The notes under the pieces: model-generated | Seen by the model: only the letters and a program-made list of their open reading frames with translations | Told to the model about the DNA's origin: nothing | Database searches by the model: none | Source: Lethocerus indicus | Lineage: Eukaryota; Arthropoda; Insecta; Hemiptera; Belostomatidae | Length of the DNA stretch: 64,000 bases | Assembly (NCBI GenBank): GCA_019843655.1 | Contig: JACDQD010000005.1 | Coordinates: 533,271 to 597,270, forward strand | Direction of reading: 5' to 3' | Translations under genes and position numbers: made by a program | Shown: positions 48,601-62,124 of the stretch, one piece after another | Layout of the letters: every line of letters begins with the position of its first letter | How positions within the stretch are numbered: the stretch's first letter is position 1

Positions 48601-51600
48601 CGCGCTCCGTGTTTCGCGGCTTCAGTTTTTTCCAAAATATTGGTCGAAAAAAATAAAAATTAAAAAAATACAACCGTGTCGAGAGCCTCTCCTCCGCCAC
48701 ACACCGCAACACAAGACTCTTCGCCTCTCTCGGAATACAATGTCGATTAATGTTTATTACCGTATAAAGTTTCGTAATCAGCCTTAATAATTAGCGCCGA
48801 AACGTTTAAGTAAATACGTATACCGTTGTAATTTTTGTCTTAAATGTGTCACGTATAAATACTGTTTACATATTTAAAACATTCTTGTACACTAGGGGCG
48901 AATCCTACTTCGCGGTTTTTCAGCTTTCGCGAAAGGTTCTGTGGTCCCCTTTAACAGCGAAAAACGAGGTATCACTGTAATTCTTCGTTAACTCTTTTAA
49001 TTCTCATTAAGCGGAACACGGTCGTGCTACGATATATCTATATTTCCTCCATTCGATATTTCCTGTCCGCCATCACACCGTACTAGTGGGTAATTGTTCA
49101 TGTGCCTAAAGTGCCGCCGCTAGGGCAGCTTCGTCTATATCTTGCTCGTCGATACCATCAGTTGTACTTATAAACGAGTTGATTGTACGAAATAAAATAA
49201 ATAAACCATTTTGTTTCGCAGGTGACCGAAAGCGCTATAAGGTCGTTGGGGCCCGTTTTCAGTCTTTTGCCTTCGGAAAAGGCGAACGCTTCGACGTCGA
49301 GGGCCGTCACCTGCCTGCTGAGCGCTTACAAGAGGCCGTGCATACCCCACCACCTGATCACACAGTGTCTCGCCACGGTGCTACAGTCGGCGTCGCCCAA
49401 CGTCGTCCAACCGCTACTCGAATCGATACTCTACAACTTGGGCAACATGGTCAGTAGTATATACCGAGGTGTAATTAATTTGATATATACCTGTGTTTGT
49501 GGCCTGCGAGGGGTTGGAATATACTGTAGGTTCGTCATGTTTCCGTCTCCTCTCTCGCTGCCGTCTGGTCTTTTGCCAGACCGGTTTGTCGGCTGCTCGC
49601 CCCATCTTCTACTGAACACCGCGCTACTGAAGATGGCGAGCGGCCGACAAACCGGTCTAGCAAAAGACCAAACGGCAGCGAGAGAGGAGACGGAAACATC
49701 ACGAACCTACCGAGGTGTAATATTTTCAAATTTCACAATTTTTATACGGTGAAATCACAGAATATGGTGCCGCCAAATCCGGATCGGTTTGTTCCGCGAT
49801 GTCATATATCAATATGTCGAACCTCCACTTTTCTCAGGGTAACTACCGATATAAAAAAGAAACCATGTCTTCCTCCATTTCTGTCAGTAGGTTTGTCCTA
49901 CATAGGAAAGTAATATAACGTTATTTACTTTATTCGATTCCTCTTCCCGGTATAGTTACTATTCCATTGTTGTAGATTTGTTGTGTTTCTGTCTCCTCTC
50001 GCTGGTTTGGTCTTTTGCTAAACCGGTTTTGGCTGCTCGCCATCTTCAATAGCGGTGTTAGTCACTATTGGCACTTGTACTGTCTGTAACAACAACTGTA
50101 AGTACAGTGACCCGAAAACCATCCAAAGTGCCAATAGTGACTAACACAGCGCTATTGAAGATCGTGAGCAGCCGAAACCAGTCTAGCAAAAGACCAAACC
50201 AGCGAGAGGAGACGGAAACGCAAAAAATCTACGGTATTCCATTCCCTTACAGACCACAAAACAGGTATGTTAAGCTATTCCATTGTTATTTTTTAAATTC
50301 TTTACATTGTGTCATGTGTCTGTTTTTACATTCTGTATACTACGTTTTCTGTCGGTAGAATCCACGAGTTAGGTTAGAGATATAGAAAACCGATTCATTT
50401 TCTGTACGCTGAAATTTATGTTTTTCTTTTCAGGTCGTGATCCCTCCCGATTACACACTGCCGCACACGGTGAAACAGCACAGCGAAGTTCTGCGTTGCT
50501 ACGACCACCTCGGTAAGTGCGAACTGTCAGCTTTTTTATGTGCAAAATCTGAAATTCGCTCGATTGGTTAATCTGCGGTTGTATTTTCGATTCGCTCTAA
50601 AAATTTCCGACTCTGAATCATCGGCTTACAGGACTCGAAAGTACAAAACATATGTCCGCATTGATAACATATAATATAACATTCATGATAACGTAACATT
50701 TATGGTAAGAATACGCAACATAGATATTGATTAGGAAAGAGTGTGAAGAACAAATCGAAATATTTTGTAATTGCACCAATCCGAATACAACGATTATAAT
50801 GCGCAGAACAAGATTTGTTCGTCGTTTTAATTAGTTCATTCCGGGGCCATTTATATTGCCACCAACACAATTTCCCGAGAAGCCCAATGGGGGGTTCTCT
50901 GCGTCTTCATCCTCTCGGTGTTGGCCCCAATCCTCTCCCCATATCGGCCTTAACTCGGTTCCGCTATCTTTGTTTCGGTCATCCTACCGGATTAAAAATT
51001 TCATCAGCTTCTTCAGTCGCCACACTCCTCTCTCTCCTGTTCACGGTACATGTCTATCTCATCGGATCCTACTACACTTTAAATCGCATATTATATCCGC
51101 ACACTACTGTAGAGGTCCCCCTATTGATCTCCCTCTATTACGTTTTCCCCCCCGTGTATCTTTCGTAGTACTTTAATTGCTTTTTATTTCGTACCGGAAT
51201 TTTCTTAATTTCAGGCCTACACTTCAGCGAACGTCTCAGCGACCTTTTGATAAAGCACATGCGGATGGGCAACGAAAGGGACAAAATCGAAGCGCTCGTC
51301 GTTTGCGCCCATTTGATATCGGCCGGCGAAAACATACTGAAGCCGCGAATCAACGAAATCACGTCGGCCCTTCGATCCGTTCTGTCGGATCCTTCCGTCA
51401 AGGTAATTTATTTATTTTTTTCCAAATTACTGACTACTGACTTATCATAAACAGTCTTCTCCAGTATCACTAACTTCCGGTAAGATCGCTTAATACTGTG
51501 GGAAGAACCTCGGTTGCCCCCTGCTATTTCGGGATTTTTCCTGAGGGGTGTTGTCCAACTACCGACGTTTCCGAACTCTTACCGATTCCATAGTCGGGAT

Positions 51601-53862
51601 CCGACTACAAAAGTAGAAGCTCTAACTCAAGCTGAAACTGGGATTTCATTAATCTCTTAATTCCCCGTACTACCGGGAACAATCTTCCACTGATGTCGTA
51701 CCCCATGAAGTTGTTTTTTCTGGGCTCGCTAATGCTGTTGTAATAGAAAACTGAATCGGCCTACTAAATTCGAAAGCGGCCGAAAACACCCTCCATAGAA
51801 GAATAATTTTAATTATAAAATGAATTAATTTTTAGGCTTAGGAAGAATTATTTATTCGTGCCGCTTTGAAGCCTGATATCGTTTGTTCACCCTGCAACAA
51901 CGTGGGTCACATAATAAATGAGTACGAAAGAAGAAATATCTTATCTAAGGAGAATAACTATCACGATATAATTATCGGGGGTCGTAGCAATCCAGAAAGA
52001 CAAAAACAACTTCAATATAGGGATAAACGTACTGTAGAAACATCAGTAGAAGATAGTTGCTGGTAATGCGGGAAGAAATAAATCATAATCCCCGGAGGGC
52101 TAATGACACCCCAGTTTCAGTTCGGGTTGTGATGGTGATGGAGAAACTGTACTGGAGTTTCGGAAACTATCCGAACGAAATGGCAAGAACCGTTCCGGTG
52201 TTAACTAGCTCGGAACACACCCGGAGGAAGGGGTCACACGACCCCTTCTAACCGAGAGATTCTTCCCGCGGCACAATACAATACTACAGCGTCGAATCAT
52301 CCGACAATGTCTGTTTCTAAGGCAGTACAGGACTTTGGACGATATTGCTGTATAAAATTAATTGTTTCGATATTAAAACGTGTGTTTGAAAGCACATTGT
52401 TTATGAACGGGGGTCACAACACGACTGATCCTGGTATCTTGTTAAGAAACGTGCAATGGTCGAGAACCCCGCCCAGCCAGGGTTGTTACGGCCCTCCTAT
52501 AAAATAAATAAATGTATAAAAATGTTGTTAAAGGTCAAAAAAGCGCTCGTGAAAACTATAGTATCTCTGGCTTACAAAGGTCACGCCGACGACGGGGCCG
52601 ATTTCATCGAATTCCTCGTCCGACACTGTTCGTGCCTTCCGACGCACGTCGTAAGTTTTCACGATATATTTTTTGTCATTCTCAATGATTTATCCCAATT
52701 GTTTTATACGAATTCTAAACCGATAATAATAATCGTTATTTTCTGTTTTATTGGTTTCACAGGTTAATACATCATATACCAAGGAGTTTGGGTTGCAAAA
52801 TAGTGCTACCAATGTAATTCAATTTTCAATTGTAATATAAAATTTTTATTTCTAATTATTTATATTTAAAAAAAAAAAAAAAAACAAATTAAGACAATCC
52901 AGATTGGTGTATTCCCTTGAGAGTGAAAATTCCGAACTCTATTCGAGGCTGTACTGTAATTACTTTTACTCTTTTCTTGGTTGGTTTTTCTTCGAGTTTT
53001 CTGTTTCAAAAAGTTTCAGTTTTGCATTTTAAATTTTCACTCGCTGGAAGGTGACCTTGTTGTTTGGGCGTTTTCGTATATTTGTTCGTTTCAGGTTCTT
53101 CGAACATTGTTAACGCACACGCCGTTCCCTAAACGGGCAGTTTCTGAAAAATAAAATCAAATAAAAGTCGTACAATCGAGTTTCGATAATAAACCAAATG
53201 TTGAAATAAGAAAATATTGCATAATTCAACATTCGTGTCACTTTGTCGCTAATAGCAATTCTGCGTTTTCATTCGAACGGTTTCTGAATTCTTTTTCGAT
53301 TCTCAAAATGCCACTAAGTTTAGGAGGGAACATAATCGCGTATTGGCGAACGTCAAAGTATCGCTTTTAAACATTATTTCGAGTTATCGATGTTTAATTT
53401 TGTTAACATTATACAACAGACTAACAGTGTTAACATTATATCATTAAATTGTTATGGAAGAGGAGAAAAGACCTCAAACAACGAGGGGACCTTCTCTACT
53501 CATACTTACATCCGAGTCTTCATCCGTTTCTGAATTTTTTTTTTTTTAATAAAAAAATTCATCATCTTTTATTTTACTCTGTTTTTCGACACAGTTTTTC
53601 TTTTCGTTTTTTTTTCATCTACCCGATTGTAAAGCACTGGCATTTTACCCCCCAAGCTCTTGTTAACTCCCCTCCTTGACTTATAACTGTGTTTTATTGT
53701 TTTATTGTAGCTCCAGAAACATATTTTAAAAGAAAATGACAGATAATTAGATAATTAGATGCATGTTCAATGTTAGACGATGTTTGAGAATTTAGAGTGG
53801 TGTTTAAAACTTTCTGTTTTCTCTCTGTTTTTTTAGTGTGCAATTATCTTATCTTCCCGCCT

Positions 53863-53913
<51 letters not shown>

Positions 53914-56560
53914 TGAGAGTTAGTGATTTCCTTATGGCATGTTCGAGAGCTAGCTACGCTTTGCAATTGCTTTTTTTTTTAGTTTTCCGTTTCTATACTC
54001 CGAAAGCGTAACTGCGCAATTCATAGTGGTGTCCAGCTTTCTGAACATGTATCCATAAGTTTTATTATTTTTATTTTTCAACGATTAAACGTAAAGTTTG
54101 CATGATATAAAAAGCTGCCCTCATACATCGCTGAATTAAATTCGATTAATTAAATTGTCGATTTAATGTCATCGAGAACTGTTTCATGCAGTATATTATC
54201 ATTCAGTTTCTAGAAACTTGCTCAGTTCCTGAATATTATTTTTCGGATCGAATTAAATTTCACTAAAATTTTTCGAAAAAACCTAATTTTTCAAGGTTCA
54301 AGGGACGAGTGTAACTCACTTTGGTACACTCGTGATATGAGAAAATTTTTGAAAACCTTAAATTTTCGATAGATTTCGAACCTGTATTTGATATAGATTG
54401 AAAAACTCGATGTAAAAATTTATTGTTTTTCATGACAATTGGACATTTTTCCTCGTATCGCAAAATCCCAAACGTAAGCTCGTAAGCTTGTGGGAAGAAC
54501 CTCGAGATCGGCAGGAGTCGAACCCCGGCTGTTCCGGGATGTCCGACAATCAATTTTCGTTTCTAAAGGGGAATACAGGGAAGATATTTTTTGTATAAAA
54601 TGAATTGTACGATATTAAAAAAAAATGTTTTAAAGTTCTAGAAATCCCTCGTGAAAACGAGTATCCCGGGCAACGGAGACGCTGACTTTCTCTTTTGCTA
54701 TTTCTGTTCGCTATGATGTTGTGAGGACAGTTTTTTCCTTTTCTGTTTCGATATATATTAAGTTTATTGCGTATTTCCCTGAAAAAAAAAAAATATTGAA
54801 CGAAAAATGAAATATTTTTAAACTACAGGGCCCCGACTATACGGAATTGGCGAACATCTGTAGCTCGACCATCCACCTGTTGAGCAGCACGGTCGAGAGC
54901 CTTCGCCGCCTCCTTTGGACGACTCTTCTAAAACTGCTCACCGATTCAACGTACGATTCGGCGATTCCGATAATAATGAAGGCGCTGACTCAAATAGCGC
55001 CGAAATTGGAACCGGCGAAAGGTGAATGGGAAAAATTTGTCGTGCCATTATACGGGCAGAACGCAAATATAATACGAAACATTCGGACTGACTGACAGAA
55101 ATAATTAGAACTATCGGGGAGGCAGTGGATAGAAAATGGATAGAAGATAAAAACAGCTAAAAAGACTTCATGGACCTGTTTTTCGACCATGAAAGTCGTA
55201 TTGTTCGATCGATTCAGGGCCCAATAATATTCGGTAATGTCATGATTGCAGTAGAAATTCGTAACGAAAAATTATTCATTTATAATAGCGCCCGTCTGAA
55301 GCCATTTGTCCCGGTTACAACAATTGTTTTTTGTAGGTTCGTGATGCCGGTTCGGTCTTTTGCTAGACTGCGGTTTGTCGGCCGCTCGCCCCATCTTCAG
55401 TAGCGCTACCGAAGATGGGGCGAGCAGCCGACAAACCGTTCTAGCAAAAGACCAAACCGGCGAGAGGAGACGGAAACATCACGAACCTACAGTATATTCC
55501 AACCCCGTCGCAGACCACAAAACAGGTATATCAAATACCTATTTTTCTTTTTTTTAACCTATTATTTTTTTGTACAATCAACCACGTATAGTTATTGGTA
55601 CAAATGTTGAATGTTTTGTTTTTTTTTTTCCACGTGAATGTCTCGATAAAAGAGACCACACCCGATTGCGAATTGGTAAAAGTGAATTTTTATTCGAGGG
55701 GCTCCGGTGCGGAGCCGTTTAAAATTTGTCTTCAGACTCGTGAGGGCTCCGCTGGCGGAGACGATGCGAATAATTTTCACTTTTTTAACGTAAGGACAAA
55801 AACAAATCGTAAAAACTATTTATAGGATATTTCCCGCTTTCGGTGACAAATGACGGATTATTATGCTCTCTCCGAGGTTTCAGCGATGTTCCCGCATTCC
55901 GCACTCGGATGCAAATGAGTTAAGTCCTGTTATTCAGCGGTAGAGTGTATTAGATTCGAGTTTATCCGTTGTTTTTATATTTCGAATTCATATTTATTTC
56001 CTTAATTATCTACTATGGATTTCGATATTTCACCTCGAATTGCCGGACCACAAATTTCCAACGAACCGTATAGATTTTTTTCGATTATACTTTACGGGTT
56101 ACATCGATCGATTCCATTGTAAAAGAGACAAATGATATGTCTGGTACGAGTTGCTGGTAGTATGAATGAAAAAAAAAAACTTTGAGCGCGAAGGGTTAAA
56201 GGCCAGTGGTTTGGAATAGCTCGGTTTACAAGAACTTCTGTAAACCGCCGTCTTCAGTAGCCCTTTTTTTTTTGTATCCGAAACTGAATTTCTGTGTTTC
56301 GTCTTGTTGTTGTTACCGACAGAGGGCGATGAGCAGGCCGGTTCGTCGAGGGAGTCGATACTGAGCCGTTGTTTTGCCCTACTCGGCTGTCCGCTGAACA
56401 ACAACCGCGGCCCGAGCATACTCTGCTTCCTCCAGTACTATTCGCCGCACGTCAGCATACACATCGGCGACCTCTGGGCGCACAAATTGCCGCAGCTCAT
56501 CAACTACCTACAAGGTGGTATATATATATACCTGCTCATCGCCGGCAAACACTGTGACAC

Positions 56561-56612
<52 letters not shown>

Positions 56613-58605
56613 TTGACACAACTCTCAGGCACCGACAAGTGGCATTGTACATATTTTTAAGTACGTCAGAACATCTTTGCACAGATAAGCCGAAGATGGT
56701 TTTGAATGCGCGTATAAGATACATTCGGCTTCTCGGCAATGTCCCAGTGTCGAACTGTGGCGATCCGAATCGATAACGGCCTTTATTCGGTCATCGTCGA
56801 CTCCCCACTGGACGTCCTCAGAGCTCCTCGTCTCTTAATGAAAAATCCCCCCCCCGACCGGAATTTCGCGAACCGTTATACCGACACTGCCGTTCTTTTA
56901 AGGCTTCATCACCGTCATCTCTCCGTCGCATTTAATTTCGATACCGAATGTTTCGGAAAGGGCCAAATAGTAACATATCAAAGAATCTTATCTGTGCAAA
57001 GATGTTGTGACGTACTTAAAAATATGTACAGCGCCACTTGTCGGTGAATTCCGCAATTACTTAGTTGTCAACCAAAAATATATATATATATAAAGATTAA
57101 TTAATAAATTTTTTGATAGTTTCTGAATGGTGTGGGGACAAATGGGATATATATATATATATTTATGGCTTATTTGTTGTTAGTTTCCGAATGGAGTGAA
57201 GATGAATGGGACTCTCTGCTGTTGGAGCTGATCAACAACACAGTGACGACGATATCGTGCCACGACTCTCAATGGCCCGTCATGATGTCGACCGAGCTTT
57301 CGTTTCTGCTGTCGTCGTGCGCCCTGACAGACGAGGCGAGTGTCGCCCTGTCGGCGCTGGCGATAACGACGGCCGTCATCGAGGACAAACAGGTGGTATC
57401 GATGCACCTCGACACGATACTCGCCAAACTCAAGGCCAACAACTATACCGACTCCAAGGTTATACAAAAAGTACAATCCAATTGTTCCTCTGTATAATTT
57501 TTTATCCGACCATTTCGTTGTTTCTCGTACGCGTTTCGTTCGTTTATACCGCCCTGTCGATTCGCTCTCGGTTATCAATGAATTGAGTACATTTTTGTAG
57601 ATTTCGTTCTGTCTCCTCAAACGAAATCTAAGGTATTCCGACGCCTCGCAGACCGCAAAACAGGTATTCTAAACTGAATACACTTTTCGTGAGTGAAAAT
57701 TTTATTCTTACGCCTAAGAAGATAATCGAGAGCGAATTGATCATTGTATCTAGTCTTGCGCATGTGTACAGAGATATCGCTTACTGCATGTATCCATTTT
57801 GTGTACACTGATTCACGAATCAGTTGGCGTAAAATTCATATTGTTGCGAATTAAACAATATAGTGAATCACTGTATCGTAATTTCTCGTCGAAAAGCTGG
57901 ACCTTTCGATTTTGTCACATTTCGGCCTCTCTCCGTGTTATTCTAGACTGAAATTCTAATAATTTCTCTTAATGAATTTGTCTTTTTTTTTGTAATAAAA
58001 ACCTCGTTAACAATTTGTCGTCTGCGTTACAACCGACTTCGTTCGACTGTCAGCGCGACAAACGCATTTCGCCCCTAAAATAAAGGAAGATCGGATTCAG
58101 GTATTTCTATATAAGACGAGCTCAAATATTTTCCTAGTCTCTAGAATCTATCTAATACTTTTTTATTATATCGACGATTTCGTTCGGCGTAAATTATTAA
58201 ATTTAAATATCGAAATTTTCGATTTTTGTTCAGGCGTGCGCCAGAGCCGTGGGCATATTGTCGACGGCGCATTTGGACCTCGTACTCGGCAGGTTGGAGA
58301 CGATCGCGCAGACCGAACTCAGCCGAAGGAACTCGAGGCTGTTGGGACTTATGAAGGATTCGAAAGCCGACGCCGAGGTGAAGTTTAATACGATTTCGTT
58401 TTTAGATATTCATCGGAGGAGACGGCATTAGTTCGTCGTAAGTTAAGTCGTAAGTTGGGTTAAGTGGTCCGAGAAATGAGCGCTCTGTCAGATCTCAAGC
58501 GCAGACAAATTGAGGTTTTATGTCAAAAATAATGGTTTATTATATCTATTATACATTCCATTGCTGTCGAAGTAAATTTTTCATACATAATAATAAATAT
58601 TTGTC

Positions 58606-58652
<47 letters not shown>

Positions 58653-61600
58653 AAATTATACATACATAACATATTAGAAATTTGGCACAATTGTGTGGAA
58701 AATAAACCAAATAACCTTTTATTCTGTAGGTATTATGTTGGGCTCTCGAGACAAATAACTTACATGTAATCCTGCCCATACCCGGTAAAACCCGTTGGTG
58801 TAAAAATTAGAATTTTACATTATATTTACCGTTTTCAGATGGAGAAATGCAGAGAGGCCCTGTTGAACTGTTACGCTTCGATAGGGCACAGATGTCCGCT
58901 GATGGAATTGTTGCCCAAACTCGATAATTTGTCCAATTGGATAATGTCGCAGATCACGGCGGCGAAGGTTTGATTTTTAATTTAAATTAATTATAAGATT
59001 CGTTTGTTTTTTCTGTCTCCTCTCGCCGGTTTGGCCTTTTGCTAGACCGGTTTTGGCCGCTCGCCATCTTCAGTACCGATTTTAGTCACTCTGGATGTTT
59101 TTCGAGATGTTGCTTTTCTTCTTTAGGTGACTAACATATGTAATATTGAATTTGAAAAATGAAAATCCAGTCGGGGGAAAATATCCCTCCGGAAGTTAAT
59201 ATTGTTCTGTTTGCGCCAGGAGCCGTCCGGGCGCGAGGCTGCGATGGAGGCGATACTGAACTGCGCCGAAAGCCTCGTCCGCCACAAGACTGAAGCGAAG
59301 CACACGATCAAGTGCCGATCGCAGATCCTCGCCGTCATCATGCAGCACATACAGAATTCCAAGCCGGACCCGATGGCCATTAAAGTCACGACAGCTCTCG
59401 TGTATCCTTCACGATTAACCGTCCCATATTATAATTATACCTTTTGCCGGATAAATCGTTGAAAGTCTTTACTGCGGCAATTTGCACCGATCGGACACTG
59501 ATGGCGGAAGAAACCTCGTAGAGGGAAAAAAACCGTTCCTGCAAAAATGTCCGATTGCAACAAAGTGTTTCCGCAATAATGTCTCCGACGTTCCGACAAA
59601 CGCCCGCTCCTTTCACTAGGACCTCTTATTGGGTCTGTAATTGCAAATCCTTAGTTGTAAGATGTGTTTTCTTCTATGTCCGTTTTTCTTCCTTAAACTT
59701 TGTAAAACAGCAAGCTGCCGCCGTCGCTTTTGTCCGAAGCCCGTTTGCACATACTGAAGACGTGTTTCGACAACATCCTCGCCCAAGAACCGCCGGCCAA
59801 CGGACACGACAGTACAACGGTCATGCAAACGCTTAAACATTTAGGTAAAGTAAAATTTATATATATATTTCTAATATTTCCCCCTAAGTTTATAAGGTAG
59901 TGGATGTAAGAAATATGTTTGTGAACCTTTGGATTTGATTGTGATACCGAAAAATATAGTTTGTCGCCTTAGAAAATCCAATTCGGTCTACGGGTTTTAT
60001 CGAGAGACCAAAATATAATAAATTCTGTAGACAGATTTGAGGGTGCTCACAGTGTCTTCACTGAAGCATAGGAATACTGAAGGAAGAAACCCCCTCGGTT
60101 AGCAGGGGTTGTGACCCCTTCGATATTTCCTGTGTTTGGAAACCACCCGAGTTAACTGGAAGGGTTTTTACCCACCCGGGTGTTGTTCACTAACGATGTT
60201 TCATAACTCTTACCGCTTCCGTCATCGTTATCCTCCGTATACCTGAATCCTCTCAATATTATTACTTATATTTGTACCCCCATAACACCCGGGACGGCCA
60301 CAGGGCAATAAAAAAAAACCCTTCCTCTGGAGCCACCCTTCTGGTGGTTTCCAAACGCAGGGAAAAAATCCCGGAATAGCTGCCCAAAGTATCCGTTAAC
60401 TCTCTTCCCACAGTAATACAGTAATAAAAAGTGCAGAAGTCAATTCATATAACCGTACATAGCATATCCTGATATTAGCAGCACTTTAGGTACAAGAAGA
60501 CGGAAGCTTCACTAAACGATCATTAACTCGTTTTCATCTAATTTTTCCTATACTTTGGACAGGAGAGCTGATCGAAGAATTGCTCTTGGACAGCGTCACT
60601 CCGGACAGGTTGGACGAAGTGACGACTCTACTCGAGCCGTGGATCAAGGACAGGAACCCTCAGCAGAGGCTACACGCCATTGTAACCCTGAGGACGACCC
60701 TCCTGTCCTACTATCATCACATGAATCCGGCCTATCAGGTATTTATTTATTTCATTATCGTTTCGCCGTTTGATATCCTGCATAAATTGTCTCGCAAAAT
60801 CATCTCTAATCGGTGTAAATTCAGTGTACGTAACCTAAATCCCCCCCGAACAACGTATCAATTATATATCGATTTATCGTTATTTTACACGGCGATATAT
60901 AATATGGCAGGTAGGAAATATCGAACGGAAAACATCGTATCAATATATGAAAAAAGTCGATAGTGACTTCATGCGTTATCACTGTGATTTGCCTGTATCA
61001 CTATTCATCGTAAGTCGGTTGTAATTTGGCCCATTTCTTTATGAGTATTGTTTTAACAAAATTGAAATATGAAATATATGGTTACAGTAGAAATGGTTCA
61101 GTTAAGCAGATAAGCACATTGAGAATTCTCTCTCTCTCTCCCCCTTCCTTCCTTAAGTTCCTCGATATTTTGTCTATTCGGGTTCTTATGTCTCGTGACA
61201 ATTCAAGTTCTGGTCGTAGAGAACTTCGCTCCCATCTATTGTCGTCCATTGTTTGTCTCGGATTTTCTGAATGAGTCAGGTATGGGGATTGGGTACAATT
61301 TGTTAATCGCTTCGTCCGAACACCGGAGGAGTCCTCGGTCATCTCCCTCGTTCTCCTCTCAATTTCCCTTCCGTCCTCCTCCCGTCTCTTCTAAACAACG
61401 TCAGGAGGCGCTTTATTCAGATCTGTGTTGCCGGCTGTCCGCAGAACCCGAGCACTTTCGGCCAGAGCGGCGACATAATCGGCAACATGGTCGTCAGGTA
61501 TTTCGACTCGAGCGCCGACGTCGGCAGGGTGGCGGCCCACTGCGCCGGAATCGTGCTCGCCATCGCCGGCGTATACGACGGACACGGCCACGATCCGGCA

Positions 61601-62077
61601 CTCGAGAAGATATTCGACGATCTGCCCGAAGAGGACACGTCCTGGCATATGGCTAAGGTCGGACCACAATTTTCTCTTATGCTACAATACTGTAATACTC
61701 ATTAATATATACACGGTGGACTCAGGGAGGCGTACAGTTTCGGTTGAATATTATTTACCCAAAAGCGTCATTTGTACATGTCGATGTGCAGATATATATA
61801 TACATATTTACGGGCGGAAAAATCCCGTTTTTAAAAACTGTTTATTACGAATACAAGCAAGAGGTAATATGATACAAGAGATAGATAGTACAACGAAACG
61901 GCTTCTACTGGGTCTAGAACTCCGAGCGGATATACAGTACAATAACGACTATAAACTATGCCTACACTCAACTGCCGGGCTCACAATATAAACGTTCTTC
62001 TTAACAAAGGGCTTTGCCAAATCTCTATGTTGATGTTTACGATAGTTAATGCCTCTTGGGCTTACGGCCGCCCTTCT

Positions 62078-62124
<47 letters not shown>

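Noticed and set aside
54500..54540. Possible tRNA because of GGAGTCGAACCCCGGCTG, which resembles an inverted T-arm
   Set aside because: I could not fold anticodon and acceptor arms around it, and the segment belongs to the GTGGGAAGA repeat family.
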